Below, one piece after another: positions 52,574 to 61,045 of a stretch of 64,000 bases of DNA. The position numbers and the translations under genes were made by a program. The DNA lies in IMG/VR virus record IMGVR_UViG_3300042731_005759, positions 1 through 64,000 of that record. One strand, written 5' to 3'. This DNA is from a virus. The notes under the pieces were generated by a model. It saw only the letters and a program-made list of their open reading frames with translations, searched no databases and was not told where the DNA came from. Each line of letters starts with the position of its first letter. Within the stretch, counting starts at the first letter, position 1.

Positions 52574-52580
52574 TATTTAT
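52574..52580 (+). promoter_or_regulatory. Late-promoter motif, 4 bases before ATG at 52585
   Basis: TATTTAT followed by GTAT and ATG. The in-frame ATG at 52579 lies inside the motif itself and is unlikely to be the start. Confidence 0.6.
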
Positions 52581-52584
52581 GTAT

Positions 52585-53100
52585 ATGAACAAAAAGGTCC
52601 CAATTACAAGAATAAATAAGTTCTTCTCAGGTGATGACTTTGATTTTAATGTATCGGTAGGTCAAGAATACTTACATGGTGATTTAAATATGAAGTTGGT
52701 TCTGTATCGTGTTGATACAGAAAGTACAGATACTGATGCTGTGTATGCCGAGGTTGGGAAAGATCAGATAAAGTTTTATCCACCTATTGAATTTAATGCT
52801 TTAGTAAAAATAGAAGAACCAAAAAACAGTTCATACAATAGTAAGGGACTTGTAAGGTATTTGGAACCAGGTAATTTGACACTACAGGTGTACATAAAAC
52901 ATCTTAGTGATTTAAAAATAGATATAAAATATGGTGATTTTATAGGATATCCTGAGACTGAAGAAAAAACAAGGTACTATACTGTATCGAATGATGGTAA
53001 AGTTACATCAGACAATAAACATAATATGTTTGGGTTTAAACCATATTATAGAACCATAACTTGTGTACCCGCACAAGAAGCGGAATTTAGAGGAATATAA
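52585..53100 (+). CDS. Neck/connector protein (gp14-position)
   Basis: A 171-residue beta-rich protein, MNKKVPITRINKFFSGDDFD at its start. Conserved-looking segments are LKIDIKYGDFIGYPETEEKT and FKPYYRTITCVPAQEAEFRG, seen in neck-type proteins of aquatic T4-like phages. It lies directly before the gp15-like gene (one-base overlap), where T4 has gp14. The start at 52585 is chosen because the ATG two codons upstream lies within the promoter motif. Identity with gp14 is not established. Confidence 0.5.
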   Translation: MNKKVPITRINKFFSGDDFDFNVSVGQEYLHGDLNMKLVLYRVDTESTDTDAVYAEVGKDQIKFYPPIEFNALVKIEEPKNSSYNSKGLVRYLEPGNLTLQVYIKHLSDLKIDIKYGDFIGYPETEEKTRYYTVSNDGKVTSDNKHNMFGFKPYYRTITCVPAQEAEFRGI

Positions 53101-54335
53101 TGGCAATACCGAAAAGAAAAAATGATATCAGTGTTTATCAAGGAAAAGAATTGGTAGAAAGAAGACAGGAGTTATTGGACAAGATAACAAAGTCAGATTC
53201 TTTTTTACCCGATTCCGTTTTACATGATGATTTGGATTTGGGTATGTTAGATTTTGTAAAAGATAATTTCAAAATAAATTCTGACGGTTCGGTTGTCCCT
53301 ATTATCCCAAAAATTTTAACCATTCAGAGATGGGGTGAGTTCACAAATACGTGGAATTTTGCGGATTTAGATGGTAACCCAAGTTTACCTTTCATCGCAG
53401 TGATTAGAAGACCCGATGTTCAACCAGGTACTAATCCAAGTTTACAGAGAACCATACCCGATCGTCAACAATTTTACTACGCTTCAGTACCAAAATGGGA
53501 TGGGACACAAATGGGTGCTGATGTATATAAAATACCACAACCTGTTGCCGTTGATATTACTTATGAAGTTACTATTGTTTGTACAAAATTTAGAGATCTT
53601 AATAAATTTAATAAAATTGTTCTACAAAAATTCTCTTCTCGTCAGGCTTACACTACAGTAAAAGGACATTACGTACCAATTGTTTTAGACACCATCGCAG
53701 ATAATACTCCTGTTGAGTTAGATTCGAGAAGGTTCTATCTACAAAACTACACTTTCACCCTACTTGGGTATATCATAGACGATGAAGAGTTTGAAGTTAA
53801 ACCCGCACTTAGTAGATTGTTCTTAATGAATGAATTTATACAAAGTAATAACTTTGAAAAGAAGTACATTAATAAAAATTTAGATATTACCGTTGCAACC
53901 TTTACCGCGGACGGTTTACAGACCGCATTTAGTGTAGGGGAAACTATTGGTATTTTATTTACTGTTGCGGTTAATGGTTTATTACAGGTCAAAGACGAAG
54001 ACTTTTATCACGTCGCTCTTACATCCAAAATTACATTTGTCGAACCTCCTCGTGAGGGTGCACAAATAACCATCACATATTATAGAGGAAAAAATAATAT
54101 CTTCATTGATGGGTCAGGAAATGCAAAACAAGTAACTACAGAATACTTTAATTACACTGTGGGTGGAACATTAAGTTTTACCACACTAAATAATATAGAC
54201 AGTGTTATAAGTTTAGATGTGAACGGTCTTCAACAAGAGGAAGGACAAGGTTTTAATATTACAGATTCCACAACAGTTACATTATCGGGCGCACCACTCT
54301 ATGATTCTACTGTTGGTGTAACTTATCTTTTTTAA
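53100..54335 (+). CDS. Tail completion/sheath stabiliser (gp15-like) with two added modules
   Basis: A 411-residue protein; T4 gp15 has 272. The core (about 70-260) matches gp15 in outline: VDITYEVTIVCTKFRDLNKF, then QKFSSRQAYTTVKGHYVPIV and SRRFYLQNYTFTLLGYIID. gp15 forms the ring at the head end of the tail and joins it to the neck. From about 265 to the end lie two similar modules, with AVNGLLQVKDEDFYHV and DVNGLQQEEGQGFNIT respectively, each a small beta domain with a shared VNG.(L)Q pattern. The modules are absent from T4 gp15. Confidence 0.7.
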   Translation: MAIPKRKNDISVYQGKELVERRQELLDKITKSDSFLPDSVLHDDLDLGMLDFVKDNFKINSDGSVVPIIPKILTIQRWGEFTNTWNFADLDGNPSLPFIAVIRRPDVQPGTNPSLQRTIPDRQQFYYASVPKWDGTQMGADVYKIPQPVAVDITYEVTIVCTKFRDLNKFNKIVLQKFSSRQAYTTVKGHYVPIVLDTIADNTPVELDSRRFYLQNYTFTLLGYIIDDEEFEVKPALSRLFLMNEFIQSNNFEKKYINKNLDITVATFTADGLQTAFSVGETIGILFTVAVNGLLQVKDEDFYHVALTSKITFVEPPREGAQITITYYRGKNNIFIDGSGNAKQVTTEYFNYTVGGTLSFTTLNNIDSVISLDVNGLQQEEGQGFNITDSTTVTLSGAPLYDSTVGVTYLF

Positions 54336-54337
54336 AA

Positions 54338-54496
54338 TTATTCCGAGTAGAGACCTTTTTCACGGTCTTTACAGTACTGATCGATCCATTTTTCAACTAC
54401 ACGGTAGATTTTTAGACCGTTCTTATCACAGTACTTTTTGAGTCTATCGTGGTGTACATCACTTATTTTAAGGTTTTTTGTTTTTCTGACACTCAT
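54338..54496 (-). CDS. Small ribbon-helix-helix-type protein
   Basis: A 52-residue basic frame: MSVRKTKNLKISDVHHDRLK, then KYCDKNGLKIYRVVEKWIDQ. It fits the Arc/MetJ pattern: a short strand (KNLKISD), helix A (VHHDRLKKYCDKNG), a turn and helix B (KIYRVVEKWIDQYCK). Such proteins bind DNA as dimers. The gene is tucked between convergent and divergent virion genes, ending two bases from the gp15-like stop, and has a TATTTAT motif four bases before its ATG. Function as a late regulator or a host-gene repressor is a guess. Confidence 0.7.
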   Translation of the reverse strand: MSVRKTKNLKISDVHHDRLKKYCDKNGLKIYRVVEKWIDQYCKDREKGLYSE

Positions 54497-54500
54497 AAAG

Positions 54501-54507
54501 ATAAATA
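54501..54507 (-). promoter_or_regulatory. Late-promoter motif, 4 bases before ATG at 54496
   Basis: Minus-strand TATTTAT followed by CTTT and ATG. Confidence 0.55.
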
Positions 54508-54574
54508 TAGATAAAAAAATATCTTTAAATATCCCAAAATAGAAAACTTGGTAAATCTTTCAGAAAATTAAAGA

Positions 54575-54581
54575 TATTTAT
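54575..54581 (+). promoter_or_regulatory. Late-promoter motif before tail sheath
   Basis: TATTTAT lies 36 bases before the ATG at 54618. As for other highly expressed virion genes, the leader is longer and A-rich, ending TTATAACAAAGTAATCA. Confidence 0.6.
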
Positions 54582-54617
54582 AGTAAGAACAATAAAAAAT
54601 TTATAACAAAGTAATCA

Positions 54618-57437
54618 ATGGCAAATTCAAACAGAGTATTCGTTTCTCCAGGTGTTTATACATCGGAGAAGGATTTAACGTTCGTAGCTCAGAGTGTGGG
54701 TGTAACCACATTGGGTTTAGCGGGTGAGACAATACAAGGTCCCGCGTTTGAACCTATACTAATAAGAAATTTCGATGAATTCAAAACATATTTTGGACCT
54801 ACTTCCCCGACTAAGTTTTCAGATGGTAATCCAAAATACGAATTAGGTTATGTGGCAAAATCATACCTACAAGAATCAAATCAACTTTTCGTTACGAGGG
54901 TTTTAGGTAAAACGGGATACAAGACAACAAAAACATTCGCAATAAAAACATTGGGTGGTGTCACTGTCGATACATCTTCTTCAAATTCAACAGTAGATAG
55001 TTTATCAGGTACAACCACTTCAATCGCAACATCAGCGTTTATTGCAGACTTATCAGGTAAAACAGCAACTGACGGAAGTTCTGTTCCTGATTTCATTAAT
55101 GATATTACAACGGCGGTAGATGGAACTTGGTGTACTTTAGGTCATGTAGACTCGGGTAACACGGCAAGTTTAGACAGTTCACTTGAGGTGGCAGGTCCTA
55201 TTGGTACTAATAGTAATAATAATTGGTATAACGTTTATCACAAGGTAAATGGTTTAGGTGAGATTGATGGTGTTTACTCATATCTATTTGTTTATAGTGG
55301 GGCAAACACAGGATGGACAATCACACAATTTGAATATAGTGCATCAGTTAACAGTGATTACGATGGTATTGTAGCGGCGGCATTTAGATCAAGAGGTGGT
55401 TATGACGGTGAGTCTTTAGAATTAGAGATTACTGCGAACACAGGTTTTACAGTTGCATCTACAGAAGCACAGACAGATCCATTAGGTGAATTTAGAATCA
55501 CTGCGGTTGGATCTACAAGTGGGTCTAAGACATTTGACTGTAATTTAGATACTGCTTCAACAAAATATATTGATAAAGTATTGGGTAGAGGTGTCTTTGA
55601 TAAAAATAGACAAGATTTCCCTGTATACGTTTTTGAAAGTTACCCTAACTTAATTAAGACTTTAAAATCAAAAGGTCTTATCAGAGGTTTAGACATTGAT
55701 AATGTTGTTTATCACAACGTATCAAATGATTTCGTTACACAATGGGATACCCCTTCTTCACCAACAGTAGTTTCTGAGGTTCGAGGTGGATCAGTATCTG
55801 ACTTATTTAGTGTAATCAGTATTTCTGATGGTAACATGGCAAACAAACAAATTAAAGTTCAAATTCAAAATATTGATATTGATAGTGGAGAATTTGATTT
55901 AATTATTAGAGATTTCAATGACACTGACGACAATGTAAGTGTATTAGAGAAATTCTCAAGATGTTCTATGAACCCTGATTTACCAGGTTATATTGGTAGA
56001 AAAGTAGGTACATCAGACGGTGAATATGAATTAAGATCTAAATACATAATGTTAAACTTAGCGGAGGATCATCCTGTAGATGCGTTCCCTGCAGGTTTCA
56101 AAGGTTTTGTATCTGATGTACTTGGATCAAGTAATTCTAAAATTGGTAATGTAATATTCAAAACACAATATTACGATGCGGGAGATACCATCGGTTATAC
56201 TGCAACAGGTGAACCTGAATTAACAAATGGAGACAAAGTTCGTAAAGTAACTTTAGGTTTATCAAGTCAAGCGGGTATCGATGCGGATTTATTCTCATAT
56301 AAAGGTACAGGGGCGGCAACCACTACACATGGTTTCCACTTATCAACCAACGCATCAGGAATCTCAGGTTATAAGACAACATCTTATGATTTAGAAGGTG
56401 TTAATAAAGGAAAATTAGAAAGTAAAACATTTAGAAAATTCACTTTCACGGTTTGTGGTGGATTTGATGGATGGGATATCTATAGAGGAACAAGAACTAA
56501 TGGAGATGGATATATCTTCGGTAAGAACACTTATGTAAGTGGACACACAACAAATGGTGGTGTATTCAGTTCTTCAGTAGGAAATTCTGATTACTACGCA
56601 TACTTAGAGGGTATTGAGACATTCTCTAACCCTGAGTCAGTAGACATTAACATTTTCGCAACACCAGGTATCAACTTCTATGGACACAGTTCATTAACTA
56701 ATCAGGCGATCGATATGATTGAGGACAATAGAGCGGATTCATTATATATCGTAAACGCACCTAACACTGATAATGTTGATGAAATCATTGACCAATTAGA
56801 CACAGTTGATTTAGATACTAACTATACGGCAACTTATTGGCCATGGATTCAGGTAAGAGACGGAGACAATGCAACACAATTATTTATTCCACCAACAGGT
56901 GAGGTAGTTAAGAATATTGCGTTGACAGATAACGTATCTTATCCATGGTTCGCAGTAGCGGGTTACCAAAGAGGTTTAGTAAACGCAATCAAAGCGAGAA
57001 AGAAATTAACTTTAGATAACAGAGACGACTTGTACAAAGCAAGAATTAACCCAATCGCAACATTCTCAGATACGGGAACTATTATTTGGGGTAACAAAAC
57101 TTTACAAGTTAGAGAATCTGCACTTGATAGAATCAACGTAAGAAGATTATTATTAAGAGCGAGAAAATTAATCTCGGCAGTCGCAGTAAGATTGTTATTT
57201 GAACAAAATGACGAACAAGTAAGAAATGAGTTCTTAAGATTAGTTAATCCTATTCTTGAATCAATTAAGAAAGAAAGAGGATTATATGAATTTAGAGTTG
57301 TTGTGTCAAACGACCCTGAAGACATTGATGCTAACACACTTAGAGGTAAGATTTATATCAAACCAACAAGATCGTTAGAATTCATTGACGTAGAATTCTT
57401 GATTACTCCAACAGGGGCATCATTCGAGAATATCTAA
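54618..57437 (+). CDS. 18: Tail sheath protein (gp18-like)
   Basis: A 939-residue contractile sheath subunit, considerably longer than T4 gp18 (659). The start SNRVFVSPGVYTSEKDLTFV, then RNFDEFKTYFGPTSP, is characteristic of phage sheaths. The C-terminal third holds the conserved core: NIFATPGINFYGHSSLTNQA, YPWFAVAGYQRGLVNAIKAR and VRRLLLRARKLISAVAVRLL. The extra length falls in the middle (about 100-600), probably inserted surface domains. It is followed by a structured intergenic region and the tube gene, the standard order. Confidence 0.95.
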   Translation: MANSNRVFVSPGVYTSEKDLTFVAQSVGVTTLGLAGETIQGPAFEPILIRNFDEFKTYFGPTSPTKFSDGNPKYELGYVAKSYLQESNQLFVTRVLGKTGYKTTKTFAIKTLGGVTVDTSSSNSTVDSLSGTTTSIATSAFIADLSGKTATDGSSVPDFINDITTAVDGTWCTLGHVDSGNTASLDSSLEVAGPIGTNSNNNWYNVYHKVNGLGEIDGVYSYLFVYSGANTGWTITQFEYSASVNSDYDGIVAAAFRSRGGYDGESLELEITANTGFTVASTEAQTDPLGEFRITAVGSTSGSKTFDCNLDTASTKYIDKVLGRGVFDKNRQDFPVYVFESYPNLIKTLKSKGLIRGLDIDNVVYHNVSNDFVTQWDTPSSPTVVSEVRGGSVSDLFSVISISDGNMANKQIKVQIQNIDIDSGEFDLIIRDFNDTDDNVSVLEKFSRCSMNPDLPGYIGRKVGTSDGEYELRSKYIMLNLAEDHPVDAFPAGFKGFVSDVLGSSNSKIGNVIFKTQYYDAGDTIGYTATGEPELTNGDKVRKVTLGLSSQAGIDADLFSYKGTGAATTTHGFHLSTNASGISGYKTTSYDLEGVNKGKLESKTFRKFTFTVCGGFDGWDIYRGTRTNGDGYIFGKNTYVSGHTTNGGVFSSSVGNSDYYAYLEGIETFSNPESVDINIFATPGINFYGHSSLTNQAIDMIEDNRADSLYIVNAPNTDNVDEIIDQLDTVDLDTNYTATYWPWIQVRDGDNATQLFIPPTGEVVKNIALTDNVSYPWFAVAGYQRGLVNAIKARKKLTLDNRDDLYKARINPIATFSDTGTIIWGNKTLQVRESALDRINVRRLLLRARKLISAVAVRLLFEQNDEQVRNEFLRLVNPILESIKKERGLYEFRVVVSNDPEDIDANTLRGKIYIKPTRSLEFIDVEFLITPTGASFENI

Positions 57438-57665
57438 TAGGAAATAAAAAAGGAAAGGGAGAGTCAAACGACCCTCCCCTACCTTAAAGTAAAAATTGAG
57501 ATGACACCCAGTATTATACTGGTTATTTTTACTAGTTTTAATTATTATCTAAATATTAGTTATTAATCTTTACTAGTATTTACTGGGTAATAAAAAAATA
57601 AGTAAAAAATTTGACATTGTCAACCCAATTGGAACTAAAAACAAAAAATATTTCGAGAAGAGATA
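57438..57665 (+). other. Structured sheath-tube intergenic region
   Basis: The 275-base gap between sheath and tube contains no plausible gene but several inverted repeats. GGGAGAGTC (57457-57465) pairs with GACCCTCCC (57470-57478) with one mismatch. CCAGTA (57508-57513) pairs with TACTGG (57517-57522). ACCCAGTA (57506-57513) can instead pair with TACTGGGT (57581-57588), enclosing two ACTAGT palindromes (57531, 57572). The two pairings exclude each other. No U-rich tract follows the first hairpin, so simple termination is not certain. Confidence 0.6.
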
Positions 57666-57672
57666 TATTTAT
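57666..57672 (+). promoter_or_regulatory. Late-promoter motif before tail tube
   Basis: TATTTAT (within TATATTTATAA) lies 40 bases before the ATG at 57713, with an A-rich leader. Confidence 0.55.
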
Positions 57673-57712
57673 AATAAAGATAATAAAAGAAAACTAATTT
57701 AAAGACACAGAT

Positions 57713-58201
57713 ATGGCGGATTTATTAATGAAAATGCCCGTTCCTTATGAACCAAAAAGAGTTAACCGATTTATCGTTAGGTTTCCTTCTTCATTAGGTA
57801 TTAACGAATGGTTTGTTACTTCGGCGGCAAGACCAAGTGCAAAAATCAACTCGACTGAGATTCCGTTCCTCAATACTTCAACTTATGTTGCAGGTAGATT
57901 CGTATGGAATGAATTAAGAGTCACATTTAAGGACCCAATTGGACCTTCAGCGTCACAAGCATTGATGGAATGGTTCAGATTACACGCAGAGTCAGTAACA
58001 GGTAGAATGGGTTACGCTGCAGGATATAAGAAAGATATCGAATTAGAGATGTTAGACCCAACAGGAGTTGTGGTAGAGAAATGGATCCTACAAGGTACAT
58101 TTATCACAGACCTTAACTTCAATGAGTTAGACTACAACAACGATGCACTAGCCACTATCACATGTTCATTGAGAATGGATAGATGTATCCAAGTATATTA
58201 A
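57713..58201 (+). CDS. 19: Tail tube protein (gp19-like)
   Basis: A 162-residue protein, the length of T4 gp19 (163). The motifs PYEPKRVNRFIVRFPSSLGI, WNELRVTFKDPIGPSASQAL and GYKKDIELEMLDPTGVVVEK are typical of T4-type tube subunits, as is the ending FNELDYNNDALATITCSLRM. It polymerises into the inner tube through which DNA passes. It follows the sheath gene and ends at a terminator. High expression is expected. Confidence 0.95.
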   Translation: MADLLMKMPVPYEPKRVNRFIVRFPSSLGINEWFVTSAARPSAKINSTEIPFLNTSTYVAGRFVWNELRVTFKDPIGPSASQALMEWFRLHAESVTGRMGYAAGYKKDIELEMLDPTGVVVEKWILQGTFITDLNFNELDYNNDALATITCSLRMDRCIQVY

Positions 58202-58226
58202 TAAAATCTGTCGAAATATTAGAAAA

Positions 58227-58256
58227 GAGGGGAATTTGTATAGTTTCCCTTTTTTT
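58227..58256 (+). terminator. Terminator after tail tube gene
   Basis: GAGGGGAA (about 58227-58234) pairs with TTTCCCT (58244-58250) around a TTTGTATAG loop, followed by a T run. Confidence 0.75.
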
Positions 58257-58278
58257 ATGCAAAAACTTTACTTTCAGT

Positions 58279-58288
58279 TATTTATTAG
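58279..58288 (+). promoter_or_regulatory. Late-promoter motif TATTTATTAG before gp26-like gene
   Basis: TATTTAT (58279-58285) lies 29 bases before the ATG at 58315. Confidence 0.55.
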
Positions 58289-58314
58289 TTACATTTTAAT
58301 AGAATAATATACGT

Positions 58315-59073
58315 ATGGAAAATCAAAGTAATATTGCAATAGACCCAACAATATCTTATGATGTAGTTGAATTACCAAGTAGAGGTATCTATTACCCTAA
58401 TGGTACAAAATCAGTAAAAGTCGCATACCTAACTGCGGCGGATGAGAATATACTATCATCTGCAAACTTAGTTGCGTCGGGTAAAGTTATTACAGAACTA
58501 CTAAGAAGAAAGGTACTTACAAAAGATATTGCACCTGAGGATTTGGTTCTTGAGGACCAACAAGCAATCCTTATCTTTTTAAGAAACACTGCATTTGGGA
58601 GTGAATTAAAACTTAAACTAAAAGACCCACAAACAAATGAAGACTTTGAACATACTGTCGATCTATCTGAACTAAGTTATAAAGAGTTCGATCTAAAACC
58701 TGATGAGAATGGTGAATATCCATATCACATGGAAAAATCGAATGTAGACATTACATTTACCTTTCTTACTAAATCTGACGAAGAAGAGTTATCTAACATC
58801 GAAAAAAGTTGGAACGGTATTGGAACCGCACCTATTATCACAAAACGATTAGAAAAAACAATCCAATCGATTGCAGGTAATAAAGACCCAATGAATAAAA
58901 GAAACTTCATAGAAAGATTACCTATTATAGATTCACAAAAATTTAGGAAATATTATAATGAAGTCAAACCAGGTGTCGACTTAAGACACCAAGTAATCGC
59001 CCCATCAGGAGAAAAAGTCAGGTTTAGTATCGACTTTGGGGTGGAGTTTTTTCGTCCTTTCTACGGAATATAG
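58315..59073 (+). CDS. Baseplate hub protein (gp26-like, T4 baseplate family)
   Basis: A 252-residue protein (T4 gp26 has 208) of the type known as T4 baseplate protein. Its start, YDVVELPSRGIYYPNG, then KSVKVAYLTAADENIL, is the family's signature; the C-terminus has LRHQVIAPSGEKVRFSIDFG and ends EFFRPFYGI. It takes part in assembly of the baseplate hub. A second frame opening inside its 3' end encodes the small protein at 59036. The codon pair TTT TTT followed by C (59047-59053) near its end would permit +1 slippage into that frame. Confidence 0.75.
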   Translation: MENQSNIAIDPTISYDVVELPSRGIYYPNGTKSVKVAYLTAADENILSSANLVASGKVITELLRRKVLTKDIAPEDLVLEDQQAILIFLRNTAFGSELKLKLKDPQTNEDFEHTVDLSELSYKEFDLKPDENGEYPYHMEKSNVDITFTFLTKSDEEELSNIEKSWNGIGTAPIITKRLEKTIQSIAGNKDPMNKRNFIERLPIIDSQKFRKYYNEVKPGVDLRHQVIAPSGEKVRFSIDFGVEFFRPFYGI

Positions 59074-59206
59074 ACAAAATCAACTAACAGAAATACTTTT
59101 CCTTATCAGAAGAGGGTTCACTCATCGTGATATTCTCGAAATGCCCATTTATTTGAGAAAATACTACGTCGAACGACTTGTAGAAGTCGAAAAAAAGAAC
59201 GACTAA
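59036..59206 (+). CDS. gp51-like small baseplate assembly protein, no ATG start
   Basis: A 56-residue frame, +1 relative to gp26, opening with TTG at 59036 (would read MGWSFFVLSTEYRQNQLTEI) and continuing LFLIRRGFTHRDILEMPIYL, then RKYYVERLVEVEKKND. The GFTH...MP.(Y/N)LRK(F/Y)Y pattern is conserved in a small protein that follows gp26-like genes in aquatic T4-like phages, in the position of T4 gp51. The only ATG is at residue 36 (59141), after the conserved part starts. Translation must begin at TTG or by +1 frameshift from gp26. The stop lies one base before the next late motif. Confidence 0.7.
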   Translation: MGWSFFVLSTEYRQNQLTEILFLIRRGFTHRDILEMPIYLRKYYVERLVEVEKKND

Positions 59207-59207
59207 G

Positions 59208-59214
59208 TATTTAT
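59208..59214 (+). promoter_or_regulatory. Late-promoter motif, 4 bases before ATG at 59219
   Basis: TATTTAT followed by CAGT and ATG. Confidence 0.6.
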
Positions 59215-59218
59215 CAGT

Positions 59219-61006
59219 ATGGATGAAAAGAAGATTCAAGATTTATATAAACAGGTCGCGGATGGTGATATGTCTCAAAGAGACTTCGAGCGTGCTATTG
59301 GGAAAATAAGACAAGAAATGCAAGGTACACCCACAAATAAAAATAGTGGGACTACGACAGGTGGAACAGAGAAATCGGCCGAGGGTATATTTGCAAAACT
59401 TCTTAAAGGTTCTTTAGAACAATCCGCATCACCTGAGTCACAAATTGACTTAGGTACAATCCTTTCAGAATATAAAAATATAAGAAGTCAACAAGGTGAT
59501 GATGGTGATATTATAACCGCACTTGGAAAAACCATAGGTAATGTTGCTGCAAACAGTATAGAGGAGTACGCGAAACAATCAAGTTTCTTATTAGGTGAAT
59601 TAAATGCGTCTGTTGGACTAACAGGACAATTATCCAAAGACTTTAGAGATGCAGTAAGAGAGGGTCAACCTGATTTAGAAAGATTAGGTTTAACTTTTAA
59701 AGATATTAGTGATGCAGCGGGTCAATTAGTTGAGAGTACAGGTAGGTTCACACTTGTAGGTACTGATATGTTAGTAAGGGCTGGTGAGATTGCAAAGGCA
59801 TACGGTATGAACATGTCTGATGTAACTGAGGCGTACTTTGACTTTGAAAAAGTAGGTATTGGTGCAGCTGAGGCACAGGAATCAATTGCAGATGCGGGGG
59901 CAAGATCGTTAGAATTAGGTCTACAATCTCGACAAACAATTGAAGGTATGATCGACAACATATCTAAACTAAATGAATACGGTTTTAAAGATGGTCAAGA
60001 CGGATTGGCGGAAATGGTTAGAACCGCAACAAGATTAAGATTTAGTCTCGAAAGTACGTTCCGTGTTGCAGATCAAGTATTTGAACCTGAAGGTGCGTTA
60101 GACTTAGCAGCGAACTTACAAGTATTAGGTGCTGCGTTTGGGGATTTCAATGATCCACTAAGACTTATGTATATGGCAACAAACGAAGTTGAAGGACTAC
60201 AAGAAGCGTTAGCGGGAGTTTCACAAAACTTAGCGGTTTATAACCAAGAAACAGGAAACTTCGAGGTTACAGGCACTAACCTTAGGATGGCACGAGACAT
60301 CGCAAAACAATTTGGTATTGACATTAAAGAGGTCACAAACTCGGCAATCGCAGCACAAGAGAGAGCACAAGCGGCACTTGCGTTAGACGGATTAAACATA
60401 GATGACGATAACAAAGAATTCTTGACAAACCTCTCAAGAATGAAAGACGGGGAGATGCAAATCGAACTACTGACACCTGAGTTACAAAGGGAGTTTAAGG
60501 GGACAACGATAAAATTGTCTGAATTAAACAATGAACAAGCACTTAAATTAAAAGAATATCAGGATGAGTTTACACAAATGTCCGAATCTGATATTGTTAG
60601 ACAACAAGCAACCACTGTAGAAAACATATCAAGAGATTTAAAATATATGATTGCACTTACAAGATTAGAAGTTGCTAATGTAGGTGATACGGCGTTGCAA
60701 CAATTTGTAGGTATGGACTTCAAAGACCTTGGTACGTACTTAAGTGGAGAAGAAGGTGCACAAGGTGTTACCGATAAGGTCGCAGAAATTATCAAGACAC
60801 AAGGACAAAATTTAAAAGATTTAATTAATTCGGTTAATCCAACAAATGATGGACAAACAAATAACTCGTCAACACAAACTGTAAATGTAACTCATACACA
60901 TACAGCGTCTAATAATACAGTTATGAAAATGGGACAAATGTTTGGAAAAATTAAGGACGCGACTATGACCGATCGAGATTTAAACAGAACCCAAGTAGTT
61001 AGATAG
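59219..61006 (+). CDS. Tail length tape measure protein (gp29-position)
   Basis: A 595-residue helical protein; T4 gp29 has 590. It starts MDEKKIQDLYKQVADGDMSQ, then a Gly/Thr-rich linker (about 38-55) and a long helical, Ala/Gln-rich body with no cysteine (for example GIGAAEAQESIADAGARSLE). The C-terminus ends in a Thr/Asn stretch (NNSSTQTVNVTHTHTASNNT). Length, helicity, position after gp26/gp51-like genes and before a giant baseplate gene all fit a tape measure that sets tail length. No transmembrane segment is prominent, so support comes mainly from context. Confidence 0.7.
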   Translation: MDEKKIQDLYKQVADGDMSQRDFERAIGKIRQEMQGTPTNKNSGTTTGGTEKSAEGIFAKLLKGSLEQSASPESQIDLGTILSEYKNIRSQQGDDGDIITALGKTIGNVAANSIEEYAKQSSFLLGELNASVGLTGQLSKDFRDAVREGQPDLERLGLTFKDISDAAGQLVESTGRFTLVGTDMLVRAGEIAKAYGMNMSDVTEAYFDFEKVGIGAAEAQESIADAGARSLELGLQSRQTIEGMIDNISKLNEYGFKDGQDGLAEMVRTATRLRFSLESTFRVADQVFEPEGALDLAANLQVLGAAFGDFNDPLRLMYMATNEVEGLQEALAGVSQNLAVYNQETGNFEVTGTNLRMARDIAKQFGIDIKEVTNSAIAAQERAQAALALDGLNIDDDNKEFLTNLSRMKDGEMQIELLTPELQREFKGTTIKLSELNNEQALKLKEYQDEFTQMSESDIVRQQATTVENISRDLKYMIALTRLEVANVGDTALQQFVGMDFKDLGTYLSGEEGAQGVTDKVAEIIKTQGQNLKDLINSVNPTNDGQTNNSSTQTVNVTHTHTASNNTVMKMGQMFGKIKDATMTDRDLNRTQVVR

Positions 61007-61045
61007 AATTTAACTCCAATCAAGTATATATTTTCGTTTTAAATC

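Noticed and set aside
52579-52584. ATG at 52579 as start of the neck-type gene
   Set aside because: This ATG overlaps the TATTTAT motif; the ATG at 52585 restores the four-base spacing seen at other genes.
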